From Mycosarcoma maydis (Eukaryota > Basidiomycota > Ustilaginomycetes > Ustilaginales): a stretch of 64,000 nt of DNA. The stretch's first letter is position 1. Every line of letters begins with the position of its first letter. Both the position numbers and the translations under genes were made by a program. Below are positions 10,438 through 21,180 of this stretch, piece by piece. The DNA is taken from assembly GCF_000328475.2 (NCBI RefSeq), contig NC_026482.1, positions 1,178,001-1,242,000 of the forward strand. The letters are read 5' to 3'. Under the pieces are notes generated by a model. The model was not told the origin of the DNA and did not search any database. It saw only the letters and a program-made list of their open reading frames with translations.

Positions 10438-11240
10438 TCACGGGAGACGATCGAAAACCAAGACAATCTGTCGGGCTGCGTTGTCGCTTCTTAAGGGCGC
10501 AAGCTTGTCATGATTCACGTGCTGCTTTATACAAGGCGGAGATGAGGCAGATGACCGAGGGACGGTGCCAGAGGGATCAAGTGTTGGAGATGGCGAATTG
10601 AAGAGCTGAGGAAAGGGAGGACAAAGTCATGAGAATTGTGAATCTGTGAATTGCTCAGCTGAACCCTTGACGCTTTGGCTCGAGTTTCGAATCACGAATT
10701 CAGTTCAGTCACAAGTCACGATCTGCCAACCACGCACGACAAACATCGTGCATGTTGGTCTGTTCACAAAGCATCATCGGAACAGCACGAAATACGAAAC
10801 AGCACTCGTGACTTACGACTCACCTCCACGTGCATCGTGCATTCACGATTCACGATTCACGATTCACGATTCACGATTCACGATTCACGATTTGTTGAAT
10901 CATTGTTAGACCATGGTATTATTAATGTCACGGCGGAAATCGTGCGAGAAGACGAGCAAGTCGTGAGTCTTAAGTCGGAAGACGATCAAGCTGGAGCGTT
11001 GATGCACGGTGTACAAAGCTCATCTCCACCCTTGTGATTCACGATTGTTGATCTTTTGATATCGCTATCCTTTCGCCATCTTGATTCATCTCTCATCGTC
11101 CTGTTATAGATCATCACGTACGTCTCATCTGCTTATACAGCTGGCACCGACAATTGCTACATCGACTCAACCCATCCGCCGTACAATCTGCATTCCCAAT
11201 ACTGATCCATTGCATCCACGCTACAAAGACGAACAACAGA
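10438..11240. other. Divergent intergenic region between NEO1 and NDUFA6
   Basis: No gene is supported in this 0.8 kb shared promoter region. It holds the longest heptamer array of the window (10841-10892) and scattered single copies near 10638-10715 and 11033-11046 (tgtgattcacgattg). Confidence 0.6.
10841..10892. repeat. Tandem heptamer array (ATTCACG), seven perfect units
   Basis: Seven uninterrupted copies of ATTCACG followed by a partial ATT. The unit equals CACGATT in another phase and CGTGAAT on the other strand. It is the longest perfect run of the dispersed heptamer family and lies about 350 bp upstream of the NDUFA6 start. Confidence 0.95.
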
Positions 11241-11899
11241 ATGACGACGATTCCAAGCCGCTTGGCCCAGACCACACAGATTTCGAGGACGCTCGAGGAG
11301 GCACGAAAGCGCTCTACAGCGCTGTATCGCAACTTTTACCGCTCTGTGAGTAGTCGTCTGGTCCTGGCTGCAGAGCATATACGCTGTGTTGCGGACGCTA
11401 ACCGTTCGTTTTGCTTTGCACCACACGCAGGCCCCCGAGATCTGCGCACTGTACGCTCTGGATGTGCCTCCTTCGACGCTGCGCGCCAAGTTCCGCACGC
11501 AGTTCGAGAAGAACAAGACGGTGAGCGACATTGCAGTGCTTGATTTGATGTTGCTCAAGGCACAGCAGGAGTACCAGGAGACAATGAACGGCTGGAAGCA
11601 AGTTCCTCACATCATGAAGTGGTTCGCTGAAGAAGAGGTAAGTTTCTTCACCTCCTTCCATCTGGTCGAGTTGCTTCAGTCGCCACCGAGAACCAAGCGC
11701 TAGAACAATGCCGATGGTTCGTGACTGTGCTCCACGACGAGCGATTCAATCAATTATTTCGGAAGCTGACTCGATCACCACGCTTGGATCTCTCTTTGGC
11801 TCCTTTGAATGACAGGCACCGGCACGACCTGAAGGTTTCTTGGAAAAGTTCTACGCCTCTCGAGACGAGGGACGAGGACCCGTCGGCACGGGCATCTGA
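11241..11899 (+). CDS. NADH:ubiquinone oxidoreductase subunit NDUFA6/B14 (LYR protein)
   Basis: Three exons: 11241-11345, 11431-11637 and 11816-11899, giving 131 residues; both introns are phase 0. Donors are GTGAGT and GTAAGT, acceptors CAG. The LYR motif is at residues 28-30 (ALYRNFYRS), followed by the family-typical APEICALYALDV, VLDLMLLKAQQEYQETMNGWKQ and HIMKWFAEEE. NDUFA6 is an accessory subunit of mitochondrial complex I; LYR proteins of this group bind the acyl carrier protein and are needed for complex assembly and activity. Length and motif order match fungal B14 subunits. No cleavable presequence is visible, as is usual for this subunit. The gene runs in the same direction as the Clp1-like gene 2.2 kb downstream. 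Confidence 0.88.
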
Positions 11900-14103
11900 G
11901 TGCGTTGGCCCTTTGTGATACCGTTTGTTGCACTTTGTCAAAGTTGCCATAGCAATTCAAGCTTCTGTTCTCACACCCTTTGGCATCGGCATCGGGCGGC
12001 AGGGTTTCCGATCCTGTGGTAGACTATGACTCACACTGTTGCAGACACGTTGCATACTCGCGCAAGACGCAAACTCGTCGAGATGCCGGGAAGCGCAAGG
12101 ATCGTGACACGACGCTAGAGCGACAAGCTACGATGAGGCCAGCTTAGAAAGGGCGATGCTCTGCAGGCAGCATCACTGTTCGGAGGTGTGGATGGCCGTG
12201 GAAGGTCAAAGTGCTGCCCCTTTCACTGCCCACTAGCTCGAGGATCAGTGGCCTTTATGAGTCTTTGAGTGTAAAAGCTATTGAGACAGGGTAACCAGTC
12301 GTGTGAAGCTGCTAGCCAAGTCAGGGAGATGCGTTACGCTTAGGATCTCGTCCAGGTCTCTATTGAACATGCATCTGCATTGCAACATAACCGCTCCTTT
12401 CACTTGGATGTATGCGCATCTCGTAGCCTACCAGATGCGGGCGCGAGCCGCGATGTTTGGCGCAGGGCGTGCCGGTAAGATGAACAGGTTCCGAAATATT
12501 CGGTCCGAAGCCTGCAACGATGCACGCTTGTGGTGTGTGTGTGTGGCAGCGTTGTCCCGACTCGTCTCCGCAGAGGTTTGCTGTGCCTCGAGAATTGGCG
12601 CTGGTGGCGTTGACTAACACGAATAGGAGTCTTCTAAGAAGACGGCTAGACTGAAGAAACGTTCTACACCCCCGCTCTGACCCAGCGGTCAGATTGCGTG
12701 TTAAAGTTGGGTTTTATTTGACAAGTTCGGCTTTCTCGTTGGTTACGAGTGTGAATGACAAGAGAAGAGAGTGGGTACAGCAGTGCGACTGTCGGAGTCC
12801 TGTTCCAATTCTGGCATAGCTCGTGGGCGGCAAACGTCGAATGCCAAGTGTGCAGCAGCCGCATGGCACTGAGACGGTCATTCTGTGAGGACAAGAGCGA
12901 TCGGTCAAACATCTGATCAGTGGGACTGATCTGCAGAGTTGCTGATCAATGGCAACCGTGCGCGACAACAGCGACCTGAAACGTGGGCGCCTGACTCAGG
13001 GTTGGCTCGCACACATTCACGAGTCCAGAATGAAGCTGTCACATCCATGATCACGCCTGTTTGAGCTGCAGCTCAAAGTGTGCAAGAGCGCCAAGTTGGC
13101 TCTGCTGGAGATCGCGCCTGGAGCGCTACTCTGTGACTGTAGTTGGTGATCACGAATCACGAATCACGAATCACGAATTGACTCGAAAGAAATCAAAAGA
13201 AATCACAAATCACAAATCACAAATCACAAATCACAGATACGAGTCCGACGACGTAAGTCGACTTGGCCGTTCGGAACTTTGACATCTTTACTTGGCAACC
13301 GTTAACCACGAACCTGTCACACATCGCGAGCTTGCTTCGGCGTGATGGTGCTCGGCGTGGTCAGAAATGTGACAGAGAAAGCTTGTGCGTCTACAAGGGC
13401 TTGGGCGGTCAAACGCTTTCATCCACGTCGCTTGGTGACGACAACTTTTTTCAGCCACAGACGCGCGCGACATGAACGATGATCAGCGTTATGGCACATT
13501 TGTGATTCTTGCACCCAGCACAAACAATCACAAATAGCAACAGACCCACTCTTGCACTCCTTCTCCTCTCTCTCTCTCTCCCTCTCCTCCAGTCTGATTA
13601 ACTTCGGAATGAGCGGGAATGATTGTCCGATCAGCTTTTTGACACCCTGCTAATGAAGTACGGTGCGGTGCCTCGATTCGAGACTGGCTTTCCAAGCCGA
13701 ATGTCGAGATGAAAGTCAAGCCAAGCCCTTCCTCACTGCAGTGCTTTTGTGGGAGATCACCACTGCATATTAGCAGCCATTTGACTTAACTGGCTAGCGC
13801 GCAGGCTCGACACGGCGTTTTGTTTTGATAGCCGCATCTGTCAAACCTCTCATCATCATGACGTTCCCCGCCGCCGTTGTCCGTTGAGCCCGATCAGCGC
13901 ACACGACGCCGTTGTAGTAAGTCCCAGGCTCTGAATAAGCATATAATCTCTCCATCGTCCGCATCGTTCATGTTTGGCCACAAATCTCTCCGACTTTCCA
14001 CCTACCCTTTAGCCAGCATATACCCGTCTTACCTCGGCATCTTTACGCCGTTCCTCCTTGCGTCCTTGTATACCTTCAACCTCAAATTGTCCCATTCCCA
14101 ATC
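11900..14103. other. Long gene-free region upstream of the Clp1-family gene
   Basis: 2.2 kb without a supported gene. Open frames here lack ATG starts, domains or splice partners. The stretch contains the heptamer arrays at 13151-13235 and a pyrimidine-rich run (ctctctctctctccctctcctcc) near 13566-13592. It probably holds the 3' end of NDUFA6 and an extended promoter or leader of the gene at 14104; that is inference. Confidence 0.55.
13151..13235. repeat. Two adjacent heptamer arrays: (CACGAAT)x4 and (AATCACA)x5
   Basis: Four perfect CACGAAT units at 13151-13178 are followed, after 22 bp, by five perfect AATCACA units at 13201-13235. The second unit differs from the first by one base (CG to CA), with the same 7-bp period. 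Confidence 0.93.
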
Positions 14104-15444
14104 ATGATAATGTCACCCCGTCACCAGCCAGATCTTTTCTCAGGTACTGGGGCTTCGCGCACCATGACTGTCGCTGGATCTTCGAGGCTTGATAACAAGA
14201 CTGCCGCCGCCTCCCAGAACAAGCCAGCCCCACGTGTATGCGTCGCTGAAATCGCCATCAAGCAGCTCATCTCTGAAGAAAAGCTCGCTTCCTCCTCCAG
14301 CCGTCCTCTCGCACCCGTCAATGTCAACATCCGCAACTCTGCTAACCGATCAACCTTGCCCTCCCGCACCACCACGTCTTGTTCACCCAAATCCAGCAGC
14401 AAGCCCACTTGGCACAGAAAACTGCGCTCGTCTTCTGTCGACCGCATTGCCGCCATCCAATCTGCTGCGAAAGCAAACAAGTTTGGCTCACTAGTCGGCA
14501 ATACAGCCTCTGTGATGCTCAAAGGCGAGCAACTCAGCATTCGGCTTCCTCAAAAGCTTCCCTATCCTCGCCTCAGACCCAACTCTTCCCCCTACGAGGA
14601 CCTCGTCGCGCACCTCTCGCGTCATCACTTTTTTCTCGAAGCGCAGCAAGTCGAGCAACTCAAGGTGACACCAGACTACTACCTCACCCAGTACCTCGAG
14701 ACAGCTCGTCTGGGAAAGTGCAGTCTCTATCACCAAACCGAGATCTTTCTCTCGGCGAACAAAGACTACTTGCTCTCGCAAGTGATCCCAGGTCAGCCTT
14801 TGCCAGAGACGGTCCCGATCGATGTTACCGACTTGGTGAGCACGTTGCAACGACCACCGACGCACTTGCTTGCGGTACATTCGGATCGAGAAGCTGCAAC
14901 GCTGTATGCCATTCATGGACAAGTGTTGGCGCTCCAGTGTGTATCCATCCCCTTTCTAGCCGCTTCGAAAGAGGTGCATCAAGATGGAAAGGCGATAGCA
15001 CACATGCCCACGCAAGCGTTGCGCGTTCCATCCGTCTCGCACTTTAACACGATCGTGCGCTGGCTGTACAGTCAATCTACCACTTCGCTCCTGCACGAAT
15101 TGCTGCCGCTTGAACACATCGTTGCCTACCTCTCCACTCGGTCCGCGCGCTCCTCGATCACTTGCGCCCCACTATCCCTCGCAATACAGGACATTGTAGA
15201 ATCCATGTCAACGCTATCCACCAAACACTTTCTCCAGCGTCTACTCTTGATCCAGTCGGTATGGAAGAACGGCGTTGCGTTGGGCATCGTCTCGTGCAAC
15301 TTCTGGTCGACGCTCGATCACGCGTGGAACCTGACCATCGGTGCCATGGTCGCTCGCTCATCAAGGAGCAAGAGGACCGTCGCTGCCGAACACGTAGGCG
15401 CAAACGAACTGACCGTCAAGCTCCAATCCACCAAACTCGAGTGA
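14104..15444 (+). CDS. Clp1 (clampless-1) family developmental regulator
   Basis: An intron-free 446-residue protein. The first ~130 residues are Ser/Thr/Lys-rich and probably disordered. The rest resembles what I recall of the basidiomycete Clp1 family: a block with a histidine-containing strand (LLAVHSDREAATLYAIHGQ), a cluster around RVPSVSHFNTIVRWLYSQ followed by a Leu-rich helix, and a C-terminal block LIQSVWKNGVALGIVSCNFW then LDHAWNLTIGAM. Clp1 proteins act in dikaryon development: in Coprinopsis for clamp formation, and in Ustilago maydis for cell-cycle release in the plant through contact with the b mating-type pathway. Whether this is the orthologue or a paralogue cannot be told here. 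The ATG at 14104 is the first in frame; a second (MSPRHQ) follows two codons later. It is preceded by an unusually long gene-free region and converges on REI1 with 172 bp between them. Confidence 0.62.
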   Translation: MIMSPRHQPDLFSGTGASRTMTVAGSSRLDNKTAAASQNKPAPRVCVAEIAIKQLISEEKLASSSSRPLAPVNVNIRNSANRSTLPSRTTTSCSPKSSSKPTWHRKLRSSSVDRIAAIQSAAKANKFGSLVGNTASVMLKGEQLSIRLPQKLPYPRLRPNSSPYEDLVAHLSRHHFFLEAQQVEQLKVTPDYYLTQYLETARLGKCSLYHQTEIFLSANKDYLLSQVIPGQPLPETVPIDVTDLVSTLQRPPTHLLAVHSDREAATLYAIHGQVLALQCVSIPFLAASKEVHQDGKAIAHMPTQALRVPSVSHFNTIVRWLYSQSTTSLLHELLPLEHIVAYLSTRSARSSITCAPLSLAIQDIVESMSTLSTKHFLQRLLLIQSVWKNGVALGIVSCNFWSTLDHAWNLTIGAMVARSSRSKRTVAAEHVGANELTVKLQSTKLE

Positions 15445-15616
15445 ATCCAACCATTCAACGCCTCACATCTTGGCTGCTGTACAGTATACCCACTTATCCA
15501 TCCATGCGACCGCTCTAATCCAATTACACAGTCTCACAGATCGTCCACCGCGTGTGATTGAAACGGAATCATGAATGAGATGCAATGACGCAAGTGCGAA
15601 AACGAGCCAAAGACGT

Positions 15617-17155
15617 TTACTGGAGGAGCGGATCCCTGAAGTGCTTCTGGTTGTTGTTCCTGAAGCCGATTCTTGTTTTGTACTGTTCCCTCTTGTTCCT
15701 ATCCCTGAACTCTGTGATGTGTTTCTTGGCTTCTCTTGCTTCGCCGCGGTTTCTCGCCTTGATCACCTGGCCGTGGCGGCCGGTGACGAGCGTGCCATCG
15801 CCGTCGTGGTGGCCCATACCGGATTCAGCGATGAGACGACGAGCGAGTGCACCTCCGCCGCCGTATCTGCGCGAGAGGTCGTGATCTGTGCCGCCCGAAC
15901 CCATGGGTGTCTCGCGCAAAGACTGCTGGTAGTAACGTCGCAATGAACGGTGTCCAAGACGTGCTCCAGAGGGCAACACCAACTCGAGCTCCGAATCGCC
16001 GTATCGAATCTGGTCATCGCGCTCCTCGTCGTCGCCGTTGCCGTTCGACGCTTTCTTGCCCGACTTGGTGGTGAGATCCAACACTTGCTCGTCCTCATCC
16101 ACCTCCATCTCGTTCTCGTCGTTCTCATCTCCCTCTCCATCCGCATCCTCCCACTCCTCCTCCTCGTCCGCAGGGTACGAGCTCGTGAAATCGTAAAAGT
16201 CTCCCAGCTCCAATTGATCCTCCTGATCCGAATAGGCAATCTTGCAGTGGAACTTGTCCAGCATGTGATTCCTCACTGACTCGACGTTGTGGAATCCTTT
16301 GCCCCTGCCGTTGCAGTACAGACAGATATTTCCGATGCTCACCTTGTCTGCAAGGTACGAGACCAGCCCTGGGAGGTCTACAATGTACTCGGAGTCGGGG
16401 ATGAAAAAGCCATGTGCTTTCGACATGTGCGCCAGCGTGTCTTTGAGCTCCGTAAAGCCTATCTTGGCGCAAAAGATGCATTCGTGATTCGGGTTGATGC
16501 GCCGCGAGGAAGCGACTTTGGCATCAATGGCGGCCTGGATCTGTTCCTCGGTTGCGTCCTCTGAAATCATGAGAGCATCGCGTGCGTTCTGTTTCTTCTC
16601 CTCGGCAACGACGTCGGCATCTGTGGTCGATCTCGTCAGTGCCGGTGCTGCTACAGATGTGGAGGTTTCATCATCAGCCGGCTTGGGCACGCGGAAGACA
16701 AGAGGTACATCGCCGTTTGAGTCCGCAGCTCGTGCACTTGACGGGCCAGCTTGCGACGCTTGCGACGCCTTTCTCCTTTCCAACTTGGCCACATTCTCCT
16801 TGTGCTTCTTCGAATTAAGATGATCCCGATGAGCGTTTTGCGACGCAAACTTCTTGTCGCAAGCTTCGCACTTGTCGGGTGTGATAGCGGTCTGTGCCTC
16901 GTGTGCTAAAGCAGCACGTCGCTCGAGGATCTTTGCATTGAAAACGTCGGCTTTGACAGGCGGCAAGTTGGCCACACGCCGTTTCATATTGTATCGATGC
17001 AGATCGGAGCGGTAGTGTGTTCTCTGATCCTCTGGGTTGGGAAAAGCGATGCTGCACGAGAGACACGTGAACAGGGGCGTGTCATCATCGTAGCCTTGAT
17101 CATACTGTGGCGCCGACAATGGCTCTCCACCGGAAGGTTCAACGAGGGTAGCCAT
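15617..17155 (-). CDS. REI1: Cytoplasmic 60S subunit biogenesis factor, C2H2 zinc-finger (Rei1/ZNF622)
   Basis: 512 residues from an ATG at 17155 in a strong context (ACCATGG); the frame is open further upstream but without a better start. The first finger is C31/C34/H47/H53 (FTCLSCSIAFPNPEDQRTHY), followed by the diagnostic HRYNMKRRVANLPP. A second finger (CEACDKKFASQNAHRDHL) lies near residue 95 and two more near the middle (CIFCAKIGFTELKDTLAHM, CLYCNGRGKGFHNVESVRNH). A strongly acidic stretch (EEEEWEDADGEGDENDE) precedes the conserved C-terminus with SGARLGHRSLRRYYQQ and NKREQYKTRIGFRNN. Rei1 recycles the export factor Arx1/Alb1 from late pre-60S particles in the cytoplasm and probes the polypeptide tunnel with its C-terminus. 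Domain order and length match the family. Confidence 0.92.
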   Translation of the reverse strand: MATLVEPSGGEPLSAPQYDQGYDDDTPLFTCLSCSIAFPNPEDQRTHYRSDLHRYNMKRRVANLPPVKADVFNAKILERRAALAHEAQTAITPDKCEACDKKFASQNAHRDHLNSKKHKENVAKLERRKASQASQAGPSSARAADSNGDVPLVFRVPKPADDETSTSVAAPALTRSTTDADVVAEEKKQNARDALMISEDATEEQIQAAIDAKVASSRRINPNHECIFCAKIGFTELKDTLAHMSKAHGFFIPDSEYIVDLPGLVSYLADKVSIGNICLYCNGRGKGFHNVESVRNHMLDKFHCKIAYSDQEDQLELGDFYDFTSSYPADEEEEWEDADGEGDENDENEMEVDEDEQVLDLTTKSGKKASNGNGDDEERDDQIRYGDSELELVLPSGARLGHRSLRRYYQQSLRETPMGSGGTDHDLSRRYGGGGALARRLIAESGMGHHDGDGTLVTGRHGQVIKARNRGEAREAKKHITEFRDRNKREQYKTRIGFRNNNQKHFRDPLLQ

Positions 17156-18516
17156 GGTGATGGAAATGAAGCCAGCGATTGATACGGATGTATGATGGCC
17201 CTTGCTGTTGGATACGAGACGATGTCGGCAAGTCCAGTAGAAAGCACACACTGCTGTGTCGGATCCAAGTGTGCCTTGTTGGTGGCCGTAACGATGGCAA
17301 GATCGCTAGGGTTCTAGATGTAAATGCGGGGGCGACACCTGCAAGAACAAGGCTCAGTTTCACAGATCCCAGCTTCGGCTGCCGAAAATTTCAAGACAAG
17401 GCAAAGCGTTACTCAGTCCAAGTTTTCGCCACTCACTTTTTCGTCAACCACGAACAGGTGGAGGAAATTTTGCCAACCAAACACGAAAATAATCACCCAA
17501 AAAAAAGTGAAAATCACGAATGTTTTGTTTATCGAATCTCCGAACTGATAGCCGATTTGAGAGAGCCCGATGTTCAGATTAGATATGATGCCAAAAAAGC
17601 TTACTTTCCGGCCTAACATTTCAATGCATCGGGAAAGAAATTCTCGTGATCAGCCACACAACCACGAACGTTAGCTAAAATGACAAGTTCGGCCGAGGTT
17701 ATACAGTTTTGACTCTCTTGGGCCTCTTCACTGCCAAACCCCGCTACAACATCGCACCAAAGTTGAAACATCTCTCCAGAGGATCTCTCTGAGTCCTAAC
17801 TACCTGAAGCAAAACTCATTCAAGGTGAATGTATGACTGAGAAGCATGGGATCGAGCGGGTCAGCAGAGATAGCTTCGACAGAGGGATGGGCGAAAGAGG
17901 TCACGTGCGACTGTCGAAAGTGGGGAATTGAAGTGCTTTGCTGCCCTTGGGCGGAATTTGTAGAGTGAGATTTTGTAGGTTTGTGAGCACGAGATTCTTA
18001 AGACTGCTGAGCAAGCACAGTTGCAATCAATAGTAAGCTGAGCAGCAGCGTTAATTAGCCAGCGAGCCAGCTAGCTTGTCAGTTCGGCAGCCATTCGAAT
18101 TCGTAGCCAAGCGCGCAGTCGAGCCTGCCCCAAGTGTCATCCGCTGTGTCGATCGCTTCTTGACAACGATCTCCGTCATCGTCCACCACACTAGATCCAT
18201 CCAGCAAGGTAAGCATCTCCAGCAAACATTGTTGACATCAGCACGACCTACATCGGCAGCACACACGAATCAAAGTCGCTACCGCCGACTATCGCGCATC
18301 GGATTGGTGCGACCACACTTACGAACGACAAACGGCACGTCTACCGAATCTTTTTCCAATTCATTCTGCGTGTTTTCACCTTCTTCCAACCACGACATAC
18401 GCACGACGCTGCATCGAAACGTCCCGCTTCCAATATCTTTTCAAGAATCATTTACTGATTCGACCTGCATCTTGACTATAAACCAAATCGCAATCCACCC
18501 GCATTCACCTTTACAG
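17156..18516. other. Divergent intergenic region between REI1 and the ubiquitin-eL40 gene
   Basis: 1.36 kb with no supported protein gene. The part from ~17490 to 17620 is A/T-rich. The segment 18209-18516 may be a 5'-UTR intron of the ubiquitin-eL40 gene (see that entry). Confidence 0.5.
18209..18516 (+). other. Possible 5'-UTR intron of the ubiquitin-eL40 gene
   Basis: A donor AAG|GTAAGC at 18209 and a pyrimidine-rich acceptor (cacctttacag) ending at 18516, directly against the start codon at 18517, would delimit a 308-bp leader intron. This is inferred from splice-site appearance only. Confidence 0.35.
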
Positions 18517-19534
<1,018 letters not shown>

Positions 19535-19589
19535 GCTGTTTCGCTTTTGCTCGATTGCGATTCGGATCTTTTGGCTCTTGGTTTCTTCT

Positions 19590-19590
19590 C

Positions 19591-19647
<57 letters not shown>
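19590..19647. repeat. (CA)n dinucleotide microsatellite
   Basis: About 57 bp of nearly uninterrupted AC/CA repeats, 56 bp after the ubiquitin-eL40 stop codon. It probably lies in that gene's 3' untranslated region. Confidence 0.95.
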
Positions 19648-19652
<5 letters not shown>

Positions 19653-19955
19653 TCTACATATATGCAACACATCGCACACCACACATGGCACAGTACAAGC
19701 ATTGCGCCTGCGTGCTGGAGTGCACTGGCCTCGCGCCTACACCCACTGGCTCTGACAGCGCTCGTTTGTCTTTGTCAGTTGTTTCAAAACCACATGTTAT
19801 TCTTGGTTGTGCCGTTCTATTCGTCTAGCGGATGAAGGCAGGATCATGAACCAAAATGCATCTCTTCTCTCCTACTTTTCTTCTTGGCGTGACACGGTCG
19901 GTTTGTGGTTGTTGGAATGCGTTCTAGATGTGGAGAGAATGAGATTCGGTTGAAT

Positions 19956-20685
19956 CTAGAGAGGGATGGTGTGTAGGTGCTTCCATTGTTGGGGCGTGCC
20001 TGTGCAGTCGTATAGGTGTATGCTGTCGAATTCGACATGAGTGAAGCCACGGAAGCTGATGTGCGGATGAGAGGGATTGTGGTCGAGTGTTTTGAAGACG
20101 TGTTGTTGTTGCATTTGGAGGATCTGGGATTGGGCTTCGGACTGCGAGAGGTCGGCGTAGAGGAGCGAGATGTGTGGGAAGTACGGTTCAGACGGGTCAG
20201 GCGAGGGGGGTGGGAAGGACTGGTTGACAATACGCGATGTGATGTGGTTCAGGCTGGTCAATGCCGGAGTGGCAGATAGGGCGATTAGGATGCACTGGTA
20301 TGGAAAGAGAGTGTTAGTAAAGGTTGTGTTTGTAGGAAGAAGGGGGATTGCGAAGGGAAGGACGTACTTGGAAGTAGCTGGCTTTGGTGGTGACGGATTG
20401 GAGCGGGACGGTTAGACTGGATTTGTGATGGACGTGTTTCCATTGCTCGACAGCTTGCTGCACCGCCTGCTTCAAGCCGTTCACGCCGATGCTTCGATCG
20501 CCAAGACCAGCTAGCAGCGTAGCATGGATACCGAACTCGTCCGAACACCTCCCCGCATTCCTCTCTCGCAACACCGACGATTCACGCCGTATCGCCGACA
20601 CCAGATCGTGATCGCCAGTCGTTCTCGGCACCAACCACAGCGCTAACCCTTCAAACACCCCGGTCGTCGTCCGCGCATCCGTCAT
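19956..20685 (-). CDS. 2H-family cyclic phosphodiesterase (Cpd1-like)
   Basis: Two exons: 20368-20685 and 19956-20294, phase 0, giving 218 residues. The intron has donor GTACGT, a perfect branch sequence TACTAAC and acceptor CAG. Both H-x-T/S motifs of the 2H phosphoesterase fold are present: H54-A-T56 (GIHATLLAGL) and H147-I-S149 (PHISLLYADL), about 90 residues apart. Yeast and plant Cpd1-type members hydrolyse ADP-ribose 1'',2''-cyclic phosphate to the 1''-phosphate, a step in handling the by-product of tRNA splicing. The intron was placed because the first exon runs into a stop soon after YFQ, while splicing to CILIALSATPAL restores the family sequence between the two motifs. The ATG at 20685 is the first in frame after a non-ATG opening. 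It converges on the ubiquitin-eL40 gene. Confidence 0.82.
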
Positions 20686-21180
20686 ACCAAATTCGAGTTC
20701 GTCAGTCAACAATTATCCCCTCTTCTTCCCAAATGTTGAGAGCAAATCCGAATCCAAATCCGAATCCGAAGCGGAAGCGTGAAAGAGCGTGTGCACAAGT
20801 CGCTGCACACAGTCGATCATGACAATCGTCAGTATACCCACCCATGTTCCCTCCGTGCCAGATGGTCATACACAAACAACAAGGTCCATGCACCGCATAT
20901 CCTCGATTAACGATTCACGATTCACGGTTTTATCTGCGATTCACTTAGTTGTGTTCTCTCGCTCGACCTCACAATGTGTCGCAAAATCCACAATTCACGA
21001 TCACGAAACCGACTCGGGAACGACTCAAGCTCATCCCCCAGCAGACGCAAACGTGTCTGTCCACGTTCAAGCACCACATACAGCACATAGACCAAGGTTC
21101 TAGACGAAACAAGAGAGAAAGAGTAAACGCGAAAGATGGCATTGCAAGATATGTTGAACGGGGTAACGAAAGGAGGTCCT
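20686..21180. other. Spacer between the eEF1B-gamma 3' end and the phosphodiesterase start
   Basis: About 0.5 kb, head-to-tail between two minus-strand genes. It contains a short hexamer tandem (AATCCG/AATCCA, 20745-20768) and heptamer-family copies at 20905-20945 (acgattcacgattcacgg) and 20985-21005. No gene was seen. Confidence 0.55.

Noticed and set aside
10841..10892. CRISPR-like array or telomere repeat
   Set aside because: The unit is 7 bp without spacers, which excludes CRISPR, and it is unlike TTAGGG; the copies are dispersed between ordinary genes.
12303..12617. 104-codon frame in the gap upstream of the Clp1-like gene
   Set aside because: It begins with GTG, has no recognised motif, and no splice partner on either side.
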